From an uncultured Acidobacteriia bacterium (GTDB lineage Bacteria > Acidobacteriota > Terriglobia > Bryobacterales > Bryobacteraceae), in contig CAIKAS010000219.1 in NCBI GenBank assembly GCA_903825445.1, forward strand, positions 1-64,000: 64,000 bases of DNA, in the 5' to 3' direction. The notes beneath the pieces were generated by a model. The model was not told where the DNA came from and searched no databases. It saw nothing but the letters and a program-made list of their open reading frames with translations. Position 1 is the first letter of the stretch; the number at the start of each line of letters is the position of its first letter. The position numbers and the translations under genes are program-made. Positions 17,753 through 25,904 of the stretch are shown piece after piece.

Positions 17753-19237
17753 CTAGAAGTTCTTCAACAGCGACAACACAGCCTGCGGGGCTGAATTCGC
17801 CTGAGACAGGGCAGCGAGTGACGTCTGTTGCAGCACCTGAGCTTTGGTGAGATTCGCTGCCGCCGCAGCCACGTCCGCATCCCGGATGCCCGATTCGGCC
17901 GCCGAGATATTCGTGATCTGAGATTGCGCCAGGTTCGTCGCGTATTGGAGTTTGTTCTCGCCCGCACCAACCACGCCCTGGACAAGCCCGAGATTGCTGA
18001 CCGCTTGCGTCAGCGCGGTAAGAGCCGCGAGGGCGTTGCCTGTGGCGGAGGACCCCGCCGTTGGAGCCGTGACGGCCTGCGATCCGAGAGCCGTAAACAC
18101 GCCGCCACTGGTTCCGGCCAACGCGGTTTCGTTTGCGCTGAAAGCGCTGGTGCTCTGAAAACTGATGTCGGTTCCGTCCGATGCCTGTACCGCCAATATG
18201 CCAGATCCCGCCAACTGATTATTGATCGCCGTCAGCGCAAGCGCCGTAGTGGCAGTCTGGGCCGGACTCAGACTGACGTTGTAGGATCCACCTGCATTTT
18301 GTATCGTAAAGGCTTCATTCGTGCCCACTACTGCGGCAAACGCGGTGCTCGTCAGATTGTAGTCCGATGAATTGACCGTGCTTCCTGTCCCAGAGATCGG
18401 CCCTGCACCCGCCGCAGTCGTCGTAACGCTGAAGGCCGTTGAGCCTCCGAACTGCAATGTGCCACTCGAACCGATCGACGCTGTGATGCCGTATGCCTGT
18501 AGCTGGTTGTTCAGGCTGCTGACTACCTGATTGCCGGTGAGTCCGCCAGCGAGCCCGGTCACGCTGACCGTTACCGCCTGATTGCCTCCTGTACCAGTAT
18601 TCAGATTGAACGTGAAGCTCTGGCTGGTGCTCGTCAGGAAGCTCGTCGCTGTATTGCTGAGATTGATGGTATTGCCGGATATACCGCTGCCCCCACCCGC
18701 AACGCTGCTGGTCCCAATACCCAATGCGGTTGAGTCTACAGCATTATTAGAACCCGCCAGATTCACGGTTACCTCCGAATTTGCCTGCGTGCTGCCTCCG
18801 CCGGTATAGACCGTAAGGCTCGTGTTATTCACACCGCCAGTGTTCAGGCCGATATTCGCCGCCTGGCGGTCGATTTCCGACAGAAGCCCCTGGTATTCCG
18901 CGTTCACGGTGGCGCGATTCCCCTGAAAGGTTTGCGATGCCGATTCCGACGCCAACGTCTGTAGCCTGCCCAAAATCTGCGAGATGTTAGACAGCCCGCC
19001 GTCTGCAATCTGCAGGGCGCTCGTCCCGTCAGTCGCATTTTGAACACCTTGTGTCAACTGCGTGATTTCCCCAGCATATTGATTTGCGACCGCGAGCCCC
19101 GCCGGATCGTCGGCAGAAGAATTGATCTTGTATCCCGACGACAACTGTTCGATCGCCTTATTTTGAAAACTCTGATTCTGGCTGATGTAGTATTGTGCGT
19201 TTAGAGAGGCAGTGTTGGTTTGAATAGATATCGACAT
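17753..19237 (-). CDS. fliC: Flagellin
   Basis: SISIQTNTASLNAQYYISQNQSFQNKAIEQLSSGYKINSSADDPAGLAVANQYAGEITQLTQGVQNATDGTSALQIADGGL; flagellin C-terminus. Confidence 0.96.
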   Translation of the reverse strand: MSISIQTNTASLNAQYYISQNQSFQNKAIEQLSSGYKINSSADDPAGLAVANQYAGEITQLTQGVQNATDGTSALQIADGGLSNISQILGRLQTLASESASQTFQGNRATVNAEYQGLLSEIDRQAANIGLNTGGVNNTSLTVYTGGGSTQANSEVTVNLAGSNNAVDSTALGIGTSSVAGGGSGISGNTINLSNTATSFLTSTSQSFTFNLNTGTGGNQAVTVSVTGLAGGLTGNQVVSSLNNQLQAYGITASIGSSGTLQFGGSTAFSVTTTAAGAGPISGTGSTVNSSDYNLTSTAFAAVVGTNEAFTIQNAGGSYNVSLSPAQTATTALALTAINNQLAGSGILAVQASDGTDISFQSTSAFSANETALAGTSGGVFTALGSQAVTAPTAGSSATGNALAALTALTQAVSNLGLVQGVVGAGENKLQYATNLAQSQITNISAAESGIRDADVAAAAANLTKAQVLQQTSLAALSQANSAPQAVLSLLKNF

Positions 19238-19243
19238 TTTTTA

Positions 19244-19306
19244 TTCCTGGTACATTACCTGCCCGTCATCCTGTCGGGTGTGGGTTCTCGCGTCGCCGCG
19301 ATACCC
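19244..19306 (-). promoter_or_regulatory. fliC 5' leader with two hairpins and GGA motifs; candidate CsrA target
   Basis: CCCGAC-AGGAT-GACGGG hairpin (19262-19278), GGGT(A)TCGCG-GCGA-CGCGA(GA)ACCC GNRA hairpin (19282-19306), AGGAA Shine-Dalgarno (19244-19248). Confidence 0.5.
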
Positions 19307-19323
19307 GCTGTATTGTTCCGAAG

Positions 19324-19662
19324 TTACATATCGGCCGTATCCACCCTTCGTTGAGCACTTGAGGGCTCGCGTTCCTCCGCAATAGCGCACGGGCCAACCT
19401 CCGTGATTCCTGTTTCACAGCGCTTGCCTGTCATCTGAAGGAGTTGCACCAATTCGTCGAGCAGTTGGGTACCATTGCGCGAGATCAACGCTGAGGCGAG
19501 CCGGTTCTCTTGCGCCACTGCCAGCGTTTCCTTTCGGATCACCGTAACGTGGGCGGGGGCGCGCACTCCCAGTTTCACTTTGGCCCGAGAGATCTCAATC
19601 ACTTCGATCTCCACGTCACCTGCAACAATAATGGCCTCACCAGCCCGGCGCCTCAGGATCAA
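19324..19662 (-). CDS. csrA: Carbon storage regulator CsrA, C-terminally extended, TTG start
   Basis: LILRRRAGEAIIVAGDVEIEVIEISRAKVKLGVRAPAHVTVIRKETL; TTG start overlapping fliW stop (TTGA). Confidence 0.85.
   Translation of the reverse strand: MILRRRAGEAIIVAGDVEIEVIEISRAKVKLGVRAPAHVTVIRKETLAVAQENRLASALISRNGTQLLDELVQLLQMTGKRCETGITEVGPCAIAEEREPSSAQRRVDTADM
19328..19354 (-). promoter_or_regulatory. Sigma-28 promoter candidate for fliC
   Basis: Minus strand TCAA-N15-GCCGATAT, 5' of the flagellin gene. Confidence 0.6.
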
Positions 19663-20144
19663 CAAAGGGTCTCCCAGCCGGCAAATTGGCTCAACCGCCA
19701 AGAGCTCGATAACGCATCCGCGGCCACCGTCTGGACACTCCGGCCGTTTCGCAGATTCACGACAATTGGCGCATCGAGGTTCGTCTGCACCGTCCGTCCG
19801 GAAGGTACCAGCAACGCCAGACACAGTACGTCAGTTCCGATCTCAGGCGACCGTTTATCTGCCGAACCAGCGGAGTCCAGATCCAGCAGCGTCCTGTCGT
19901 CCTCCGACAAACGAAGAATGAACTCAGGGGACACCGCCAACACCGGAAGGGTCAGAAAGCAAACCTCTCCATTGTCGGCACTCTGGAGGTATACAAGTGG
20001 CCGCTGCGAGGGTATCTCTATCGGCACTATGCGATGGCATTGTTCAAACCCCGGTAACCCAGTCGGGAAATACAATTCGCATTCCGGCTGCCAGACAATC
20101 TCGCCCAGATGCGGAGATACGACGCTTACATTCGCATCATTCAT
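19659..20144 (-). CDS. fliW: Flagellar assembly factor FliW
   Basis: FPTGLPGFEQCHRIVPIE...LVYLQSADNGEVCFLTLPV; adjacent to csrA; start at internal MNDANVSV (20144). Confidence 0.88.
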   Translation of the reverse strand: MNDANVSVVSPHLGEIVWQPECELYFPTGLPGFEQCHRIVPIEIPSQRPLVYLQSADNGEVCFLTLPVLAVSPEFILRLSEDDRTLLDLDSAGSADKRSPEIGTDVLCLALLVPSGRTVQTNLDAPIVVNLRNGRSVQTVAADALSSSWRLSQFAGWETLC

Positions 20145-21996
20145 CGCATTCTCCCTGCAGCAGTTTGGTACGGGTCGAGAACCGTGCAGGCTTGTGGTGA
20201 GCATTCCTGATCGCGACGGCGGTCGGCGGTTGGCGCGAACGAACAACGTAACGGCGATGCAGCGACGAGACAAACGAGTGCCACGCCAGTACCGTCGCTT
20301 GCTCACTGCGCGCTATAACGGTCGCGTGCCTGCGGGCTGCTTCAGGATTGCCTGCGGATTCCGCTTCACCGCTGCCATCGGCCGAAGGCACGTTAAGGTC
20401 CTCCGTCGTCAGCGCGGAAGCCGCCTCTTCGTCGGCCTCCCAGAAACGTTTGAAACGAGACAGTACTGGACTCGCAGACCTCGGCAGGTCTGGCGGCTCC
20501 TTTTCCACAACAACACCGAGTTTCACGGAATTTGTGTCCTGTATCGGCATGTTTGGCGGAGGGTGCTCCAATTGCCAACAATGCAACCGTACATCCTTTT
20601 CGCGACAAAGGGCATGAAGTTTGTCGATGTCTGCAACTGGCCAACCGGCATCAAGGATCAGCACCAGATGGCGTTCAGGCAGCTTGGGATCGAGAATCAG
20701 GACGTTCCTGACCGCCTGTGCCGCATTCAACACCCACGGAGGCCCGGCCTCCAAAATGCCGGTGAGGTCTTCCCGATTGGCCTCATACGCTGGCGTCGCT
20801 GCCGGGTGATTCTGCGGACGATCGCCGTAACAATGGAATGCCCAGCGGTGTCCAGGAGGCTGGGCCGCAATGCTCTCAAGGAAGGCCATTACCAGCGTGT
20901 CCGCCACCGCAGGGTACACAACCCCAGTTGCCACGCTGTGCACACGACTCATCTCTTCGAGCGAATAGTCGAGGATTGCCCCGTCGTTGGACCAGAGGAA
21001 AAAATCGACCGGGCGGATGCTGGGCTGGAACTCCCCGTTCGCTCCCTTGACCTGAAGCCACAGTTCGAATTCGTCATCCAGGGGCGCTGACACTAAAATT
21101 ACTTGCGGCCCGCACTCCCCGACGGCACCACTGCTGCACTCTTCGGATATGGGATCCAGCTTCGCAAGACTCGCGATAGCAGTGCGTTTGAGATCCGGAA
21201 TATCCGTTCGCGATGCCGCCAGGAGGTACTCTGCAAATCGGCCGTCACGGCTTTGCCCCATCACCCACGCCGCAGTCACCCGTTGTTTTATATCCCGGGC
21301 TTCGAGCATAACGGCCAACCTTGACAAAGACCGGGCGTTACCGTCCTCATACAGGGCCAGCCAGGCGTTTCCGGCCACACGGTTGCTGCTATCCCTGGCC
21401 GCAGCCTCCAGCAATGCACCCGCGCGCGATTTATCCACACTCCACAGTATCTCGATGATGTTGGCCCGCACCCGTGGATCGGCGCAGCAGAAACGCTCGA
21501 GTCCCGCGGGGTCCTCAAAACGGTACTGTGCGATCAGCCGTGCACATTTCATTCTGATCTGAACATCACCCTCCTGGTGAATCCTCGTAATCGACCTCCA
21601 GTTCCCGAGACTATCGACAAATTCTCCGACGATGTCCAGGACGCGAAGCGTGCAGGCGGGACTCCTCGTCAAGAGCGGTCGCATCAGGAGTGCAGACAGC
21701 ATGGCATTGATGAAGTTGCAGTCCATTTTCAGCATGTACCGGGTCAGCCTGACCGCCTGCTCCGCCGTCGTCAGAGCGGGATTCGCGATAGAGGGTATCA
21801 ATACATCGTTGTGGAGCAACAATATCATTGCGTAGCGAAACCCGCGGTTACCGATCTCAATATCAGGTTCGCTCAAGAGTGCGGCCAGAAAACGCGAATG
21901 ATCCGCATGCAACGCATCACGCAGTTCCCGACCCGCGCGTAAGGGATTTCGCTGGAAGTCGCGGATCGCGGCGACTGGCGAAGCAGTGCTACTCAC
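20137..21996 (-). CDS. Large HEAT-repeat-like protein with possible VWA-like C-terminal region
   Basis: Helical repeats (e.g. IHQEGDVQIRMKCARLIAQ, RVAGNAWLALYEDGNARSLSRLAVML, IKQRVTAAWVMGQSRDGRFAEYL); GTG start overlapping fliM stop, 3' end overlapping fliW. Confidence 0.6.
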   Translation of the reverse strand: MSSTASPVAAIRDFQRNPLRAGRELRDALHADHSRFLAALLSEPDIEIGNRGFRYAMILLLHNDVLIPSIANPALTTAEQAVRLTRYMLKMDCNFINAMLSALLMRPLLTRSPACTLRVLDIVGEFVDSLGNWRSITRIHQEGDVQIRMKCARLIAQYRFEDPAGLERFCCADPRVRANIIEILWSVDKSRAGALLEAAARDSSNRVAGNAWLALYEDGNARSLSRLAVMLEARDIKQRVTAAWVMGQSRDGRFAEYLLAASRTDIPDLKRTAIASLAKLDPISEECSSGAVGECGPQVILVSAPLDDEFELWLQVKGANGEFQPSIRPVDFFLWSNDGAILDYSLEEMSRVHSVATGVVYPAVADTLVMAFLESIAAQPPGHRWAFHCYGDRPQNHPAATPAYEANREDLTGILEAGPPWVLNAAQAVRNVLILDPKLPERHLVLILDAGWPVADIDKLHALCREKDVRLHCWQLEHPPPNMPIQDTNSVKLGVVVEKEPPDLPRSASPVLSRFKRFWEADEEAASALTTEDLNVPSADGSGEAESAGNPEAARRHATVIARSEQATVLAWHSFVSSLHRRYVVRSRQPPTAVAIRNAHHKPARFSTRTKLLQGECDE

Positions 21997-22978
21997 CTGG
22001 CCGCCCCTCCTCAGCCTGCCAACCCGTTCCGGATTTCTCCAGTACTCGAAATGCCACCCTGTTTCCGCGGTTCACCACTTCCCCCCGATACTTCCTGGCC
22101 CCACTCAGCAGCAGGTCCAGCGCCCGCGTCACCGGATATTCCAGCCCCAGAACGTCGCCCTCTTCGAGGCCGACCAAGTCGCGAAGAAGGAGACTCGGAC
22201 CACTAAGAAGCACTTCCGAATCCAGCCTGGCAGTCTGGACCAGGCGCAGAACCCTGAGTTGTTCGGCTTCTGTAGAACCCGCCTTGCGAAGCAGCCATTG
22301 CTGGTCGAACTTCTGGCGCATCATCTTGATGATTATCGAGGGCATGGCAATATTCATCATGCCGATCGCGTCGCCCACGCGTATTTCGATCGCGACTGCA
22401 ACCACGGCTTCAGTCGGCGCCAGAATCTGGAGAAATTGCGGCTCCGTCTCGATTCTTTCGATACTGAATCCTATCGGCGTCACCAGCTTCCAGGCATCGT
22501 GCAGGTCCCGCAGAACCATCTCAAAGAAGCCACCCAGCAATACCTGCTCAATCTCCGTGATTTCACGCTGTGAGCTGAACTGCAGCTTTCCGTCACCTCC
22601 AAGAAGTATTTCCAGCACAGGAAAAATCAATGTTGAGTTCAGTTCCAGAATCGCGTTGCCGTCATACGGTTTTAGCCCCAGGGATGCCAGACAAGTCGGA
22701 GAAGGCAGACATTCGAGAAACTCCGAATACGATAGTTGTTCCACGCTCACCAGATTTACTATCACGTACGATCGGAGGTAAGCAGAGAGACTGGACGCCA
22801 GCGACCGGACAAAGTTATCGTGAAGCTGGTGGATCGCCCGCAATTGCGATTTTGAAATGCGGTCCGGTCGCCGGAAATCAAACGCTGCAGCTCGCTTACT
22901 ACCCGTGCGCTCCGGACGCACGTCTCTCACATTTTGGAAGACATCGTCGATTTCCTGCTGACTGAGTTGGCTGGCCAT
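21989..22978 (-). CDS. fliM: Flagellar motor switch protein FliM
   Basis: LSQQEIDDVF start; DFRRPDRISKSQLRAIHQLHDNFVRSLASSLSAYLRS; SpoA-like C-terminus. Confidence 0.95.
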   Translation of the reverse strand: MASQLSQQEIDDVFQNVRDVRPERTGSKRAAAFDFRRPDRISKSQLRAIHQLHDNFVRSLASSLSAYLRSYVIVNLVSVEQLSYSEFLECLPSPTCLASLGLKPYDGNAILELNSTLIFPVLEILLGGDGKLQFSSQREITEIEQVLLGGFFEMVLRDLHDAWKLVTPIGFSIERIETEPQFLQILAPTEAVVAVAIEIRVGDAIGMMNIAMPSIIIKMMRQKFDQQWLLRKAGSTEAEQLRVLRLVQTARLDSEVLLSGPSLLLRDLVGLEEGDVLGLEYPVTRALDLLLSGARKYRGEVVNRGNRVAFRVLEKSGTGWQAEEGRPGE

Positions 22979-22990
22979 ATTGTCGTCTTA

Positions 22991-23911
22991 TCAAGCCAGG
23001 TAGTCGAAAAGGCTCTTCTGGGGCATCTGTGCCTGCGCCGCCATCGTGGCTTGCTGGCTAGTCGCGTCCTGGGTTAGCTCGGTGGCATCTTGCGCGATAT
23101 TAGCATCGCGAATACCTGATATGTCGGTTTGAATCGATGTAATCTGCACCGACACTCTGTTCTGCTCGCTGGTGAGCGTCTGCTCGGTGGAGCCGTAGTG
23201 CACCTGCTGCTGGGTTAACCATGACGAGGCACTATCCAGCGAAGACAATGCTGCCCCAACTCCGGCCGTATTATTACTGGAAAGCGCGGTGACCAGGCTC
23301 TGCAGCGCCGCGAAAGTATTCCCGGCCGCCGAAATTCCGCCCAAGGACGGATCGAAGATTGTGCCTGCCGTCAACGACTGATACACCGTCTGCCCCGCTG
23401 GATTTTCGACATGACTGGTCGAGGGAGCACCCGTTAGCGCATCGACTCCCGTCGCGCTTGAGGAGTCGTATTGGTAGGGTGGGGACTGGCCATTGTCTCC
23501 TCCAAAGATGTATTGGCCGGCAACGGTAGTATTAGCTAGTGAGACCATCTGTTGCTGGATCGCCTGAGCCTGTATCGCCAGATACTGTTGTCCACCGGCG
23601 CTAGCCGTTGACGACGCGCCCTGTGTAGCCAGCGATTGAGCGCTCTGAACGAGAGCGATTGCCGAACTGATCGCGTCATCTGCCGCAGAAGCCTCCGCCT
23701 GAACATTGCCAAGTGTGGTTTGATACGTCTGCGCCGACGCGAGAGATGAACCCAGATCCACAAGCTGCCGGGTCGCCACCGGATCGTCGGCTGCGCTTGA
23801 CACCGCATAACCGGAAGACAGTTGTTGCTGCGTTTGCATCTCCCGGCTCTGCAGGTTGGCGAGCCCGTTCAGGAACCAGTCGGCACCTATTGTGGCGGCA
23901 TTTATGGTCAC
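22991..23911 (-). CDS. flgL: Flagellar hook-associated protein 3 FlgL
   Basis: GLANLQSREMQTQQQLSSGYAVSSAADDPVATRQLVDL; flagellin-like C-terminus. Confidence 0.9.
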   Translation of the reverse strand: MTINAATIGADWFLNGLANLQSREMQTQQQLSSGYAVSSAADDPVATRQLVDLGSSLASAQTYQTTLGNVQAEASAADDAISSAIALVQSAQSLATQGASSTASAGGQQYLAIQAQAIQQQMVSLANTTVAGQYIFGGDNGQSPPYQYDSSSATGVDALTGAPSTSHVENPAGQTVYQSLTAGTIFDPSLGGISAAGNTFAALQSLVTALSSNNTAGVGAALSSLDSASSWLTQQQVHYGSTEQTLTSEQNRVSVQITSIQTDISGIRDANIAQDATELTQDATSQQATMAAQAQMPQKSLFDYLA

Positions 23912-23934
23912 GTTGCTTACTCCTGCATTTCCGT

Positions 23935-25326
23935 TTATGAATCCTGCAGCCCGACCAGGTTGACAGCATTCAGTGTCAGATTGTCAATCACACTCACCAG
24001 TTTCGCCGCCGCTTCCCAAGCTCGCTGGTCTCCTGTGACGTTAATAGCTTCCTGATCGAGAGAGACACCTTCTATGGACGTCTGGTGCGCTTGCGCCGAA
24101 GTTAGGCTCGTTTGATCCACGGTCGATTGACTCGTTGCATCGGAGAGCTGCTGCCCAACACTTTGCGCGATCGACGAAAAATAGTCCTGCGCCGCCAAAC
24201 CGTTGAGCTGGTCCGCTGCGTTACCGGATGCTGCCAACCCTGCCAATGCGTTGGCGGCCCCGTTGGCTTCGGCCGATGCGCCCGTCGTGGCCACGGCAAG
24301 CTGGCTTGCAGTCACTGTGGGATCGATCGACAGCGTACTCGCAACATCGGCTGGATTCGCCGTATCGTACGTGAATATCGGGACACCCGCCGACCCGCTG
24401 GCCGTCACCGCTGACGTAAGGATTGAGTTGGCCGTTGATGCGAAACCCTTTGCCAGGGTATTCAGGCTGCCTGTTTGGCTATTCCCGCCCAGGATCGGAG
24501 TTATCGTGTTATTGAGAGTATCGAGCAACCCTCCGAGAGCCCCGGAAAAAGAGAGTGGCGCCGAGCCACCTCCCGAGGAGGTGATCTGACTTCCGGGCGC
24601 AGCGGACAAATTTGTGCTCAGCGCGAAGGACTGATCTCCCAGTACCAGAGGAATCGAACCGCCCGCGAGAACATTCACCGTGCCATCAGTGTTTGACGTC
24701 ACAGTTACTCCAACTAAACCGGAGAGTTGAGTCAGTGCCGAGCGTTGCGAAGTGTCTGTACCCGTCTCGGGCCCCGGATCCCTCTGAATTTGTGCGTTGT
24801 TTGCGGTGATCTGTGCCGCCAGATCGTTGATCTGCGACACCGTGCTCTGCGCGCTGGCTTGTAAATTCTGGCTCTGACTGGATAAGCTTTGAGCCACTGA
24901 CTGAAATGCCGCAGCTACGCTCCCTGCTGCGGAAATGGCTGTTGAGGCCACCGCCGAGTCACCCGGGCTCACAGCGAGGCTGGCAAAAGCGCTGCTGAAT
25001 TGCTGAAAAGCCGCGAGGATTCCCGTCGAGCCTGTGATGTCGAATTGCTGATTCACGGCACCAAGTTGTTGCGCCTGTGTCTGGCTATCGGAGGCCTGGG
25101 AAGCTGCAGCCTGCACGATTGCATCAACTTGCGCATTGCCGCTTGACTGCAGCGTGACCGAATCACCCGCCCCTGTCCCGAATCCGGCCGGTTGAATCAC
25201 GGCACGGATAGCAGCATAACCGGGCGTCGAAGAGTTCGAAATATTGTTCTGGTCTGCCCCCAATGCCTGGCTAAAGGCGCTTAGTGCTGCGGACATTCCC
25301 TGCAAAGACGTGAATATGCCTGTCAT
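23935..25326 (-). CDS. flgK: Flagellar hook-associated protein 1 FlgK
   Basis: TSLQGMSAALSAFSQALGADQNNISNSSTPGYAAIRAVI; C-terminal SIEGVSLDQEAINVTGDQRAWEAAAKLVSVIDNLTLNAVNLV. Confidence 0.9.
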   Translation of the reverse strand: MTGIFTSLQGMSAALSAFSQALGADQNNISNSSTPGYAAIRAVIQPAGFGTGAGDSVTLQSSGNAQVDAIVQAAASQASDSQTQAQQLGAVNQQFDITGSTGILAAFQQFSSAFASLAVSPGDSAVASTAISAAGSVAAAFQSVAQSLSSQSQNLQASAQSTVSQINDLAAQITANNAQIQRDPGPETGTDTSQRSALTQLSGLVGVTVTSNTDGTVNVLAGGSIPLVLGDQSFALSTNLSAAPGSQITSSGGGSAPLSFSGALGGLLDTLNNTITPILGGNSQTGSLNTLAKGFASTANSILTSAVTASGSAGVPIFTYDTANPADVASTLSIDPTVTASQLAVATTGASAEANGAANALAGLAASGNAADQLNGLAAQDYFSSIAQSVGQQLSDATSQSTVDQTSLTSAQAHQTSIEGVSLDQEAINVTGDQRAWEAAAKLVSVIDNLTLNAVNLVGLQDS

Positions 25327-25392
25327 TTTTGGTCACCAGTTGAGCTGCCTGTTGCCTCAGGCGGCGCTCTCGCGATAGTCAGCCTCACCATC

Positions 25393-25692
25393 TCAGGCAA
25401 ACGCGCTTGCAACCACCGACTGACTAATCGCAGAGCTCGCCACTCGATAAGTTCCATCCTGAACAGCGGCAGCGAGTTGCGCCACCCGGCCCGCTCGGTC
25501 GGAAAAGGACGCAGACCACGCCGATGATGCGCCCGATACCGCAACCCTGTCTCCTGTTGATGAGTCCGCAGATGTTGAAGTTTCCACGCCAGAAGCGGCC
25601 TGGCCCTTTGTTTTCCCCGTCGCAGAAGGCGCAGGGTTTTGTACTCCGTCGGCAGGCACGTTGTTATTCGTCGTATCCAGGTGCAGTCGCAT
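25393..25692 (-). CDS. flgM: Anti-sigma-28 factor FlgM-like protein
   Basis: DRVAVSGAS...RVAQLAAAVQDGTYRVASSAISQSVVASAF matches the FlgM C-terminal pattern; start at internal ATG 25692 is a guess (alternative 25782). Confidence 0.7.
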   Translation of the reverse strand: MRLHLDTTNNNVPADGVQNPAPSATGKTKGQAASGVETSTSADSSTGDRVAVSGASSAWSASFSDRAGRVAQLAAAVQDGTYRVASSAISQSVVASAFA

Positions 25693-25854
25693 TTCCCACG
25701 TATTGCTCCTTCCAGTTATTTCACGGAATCGCTCGCAATGAGTTGGGTCGCGGGCATCAACACCCCATTGTGGGTCCTGCATACTCTATCGGCCGGGTTA
25801 CCAATCGGGATTAGGCTCTTGGCGAAATATTATGGCCACCGCAGGAAAAGCCGC

Positions 25855-25881
25855 TAAAGTTTCGAGCGTCACCGTCGATAG
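25855..25881 (+). promoter_or_regulatory. Sigma-28-like promoter candidate upstream of the sigma-54 activator gene
   Basis: TAAA-N15-GTCGATAG versus TAAA-N15-GCCGATAA. Confidence 0.4.
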
Positions 25882-25904
25882 ACTCCTGAACAACATATAC
25901 GCTT

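Noticed and set aside
19510-21090. 526-aa plus-strand ORF
   Set aside because: Antisense to fliW, csrA and the HEAT-repeat gene; composition typical of GC-rich antisense frames
25323-25544. 73-aa minus-strand ORF whose stop forms an ATGA with the flgK start
   Set aside because: Overlaps flgM out of frame, no recognisable motif; the ATGA could be chance. It would deserve a check only if flgN is sought
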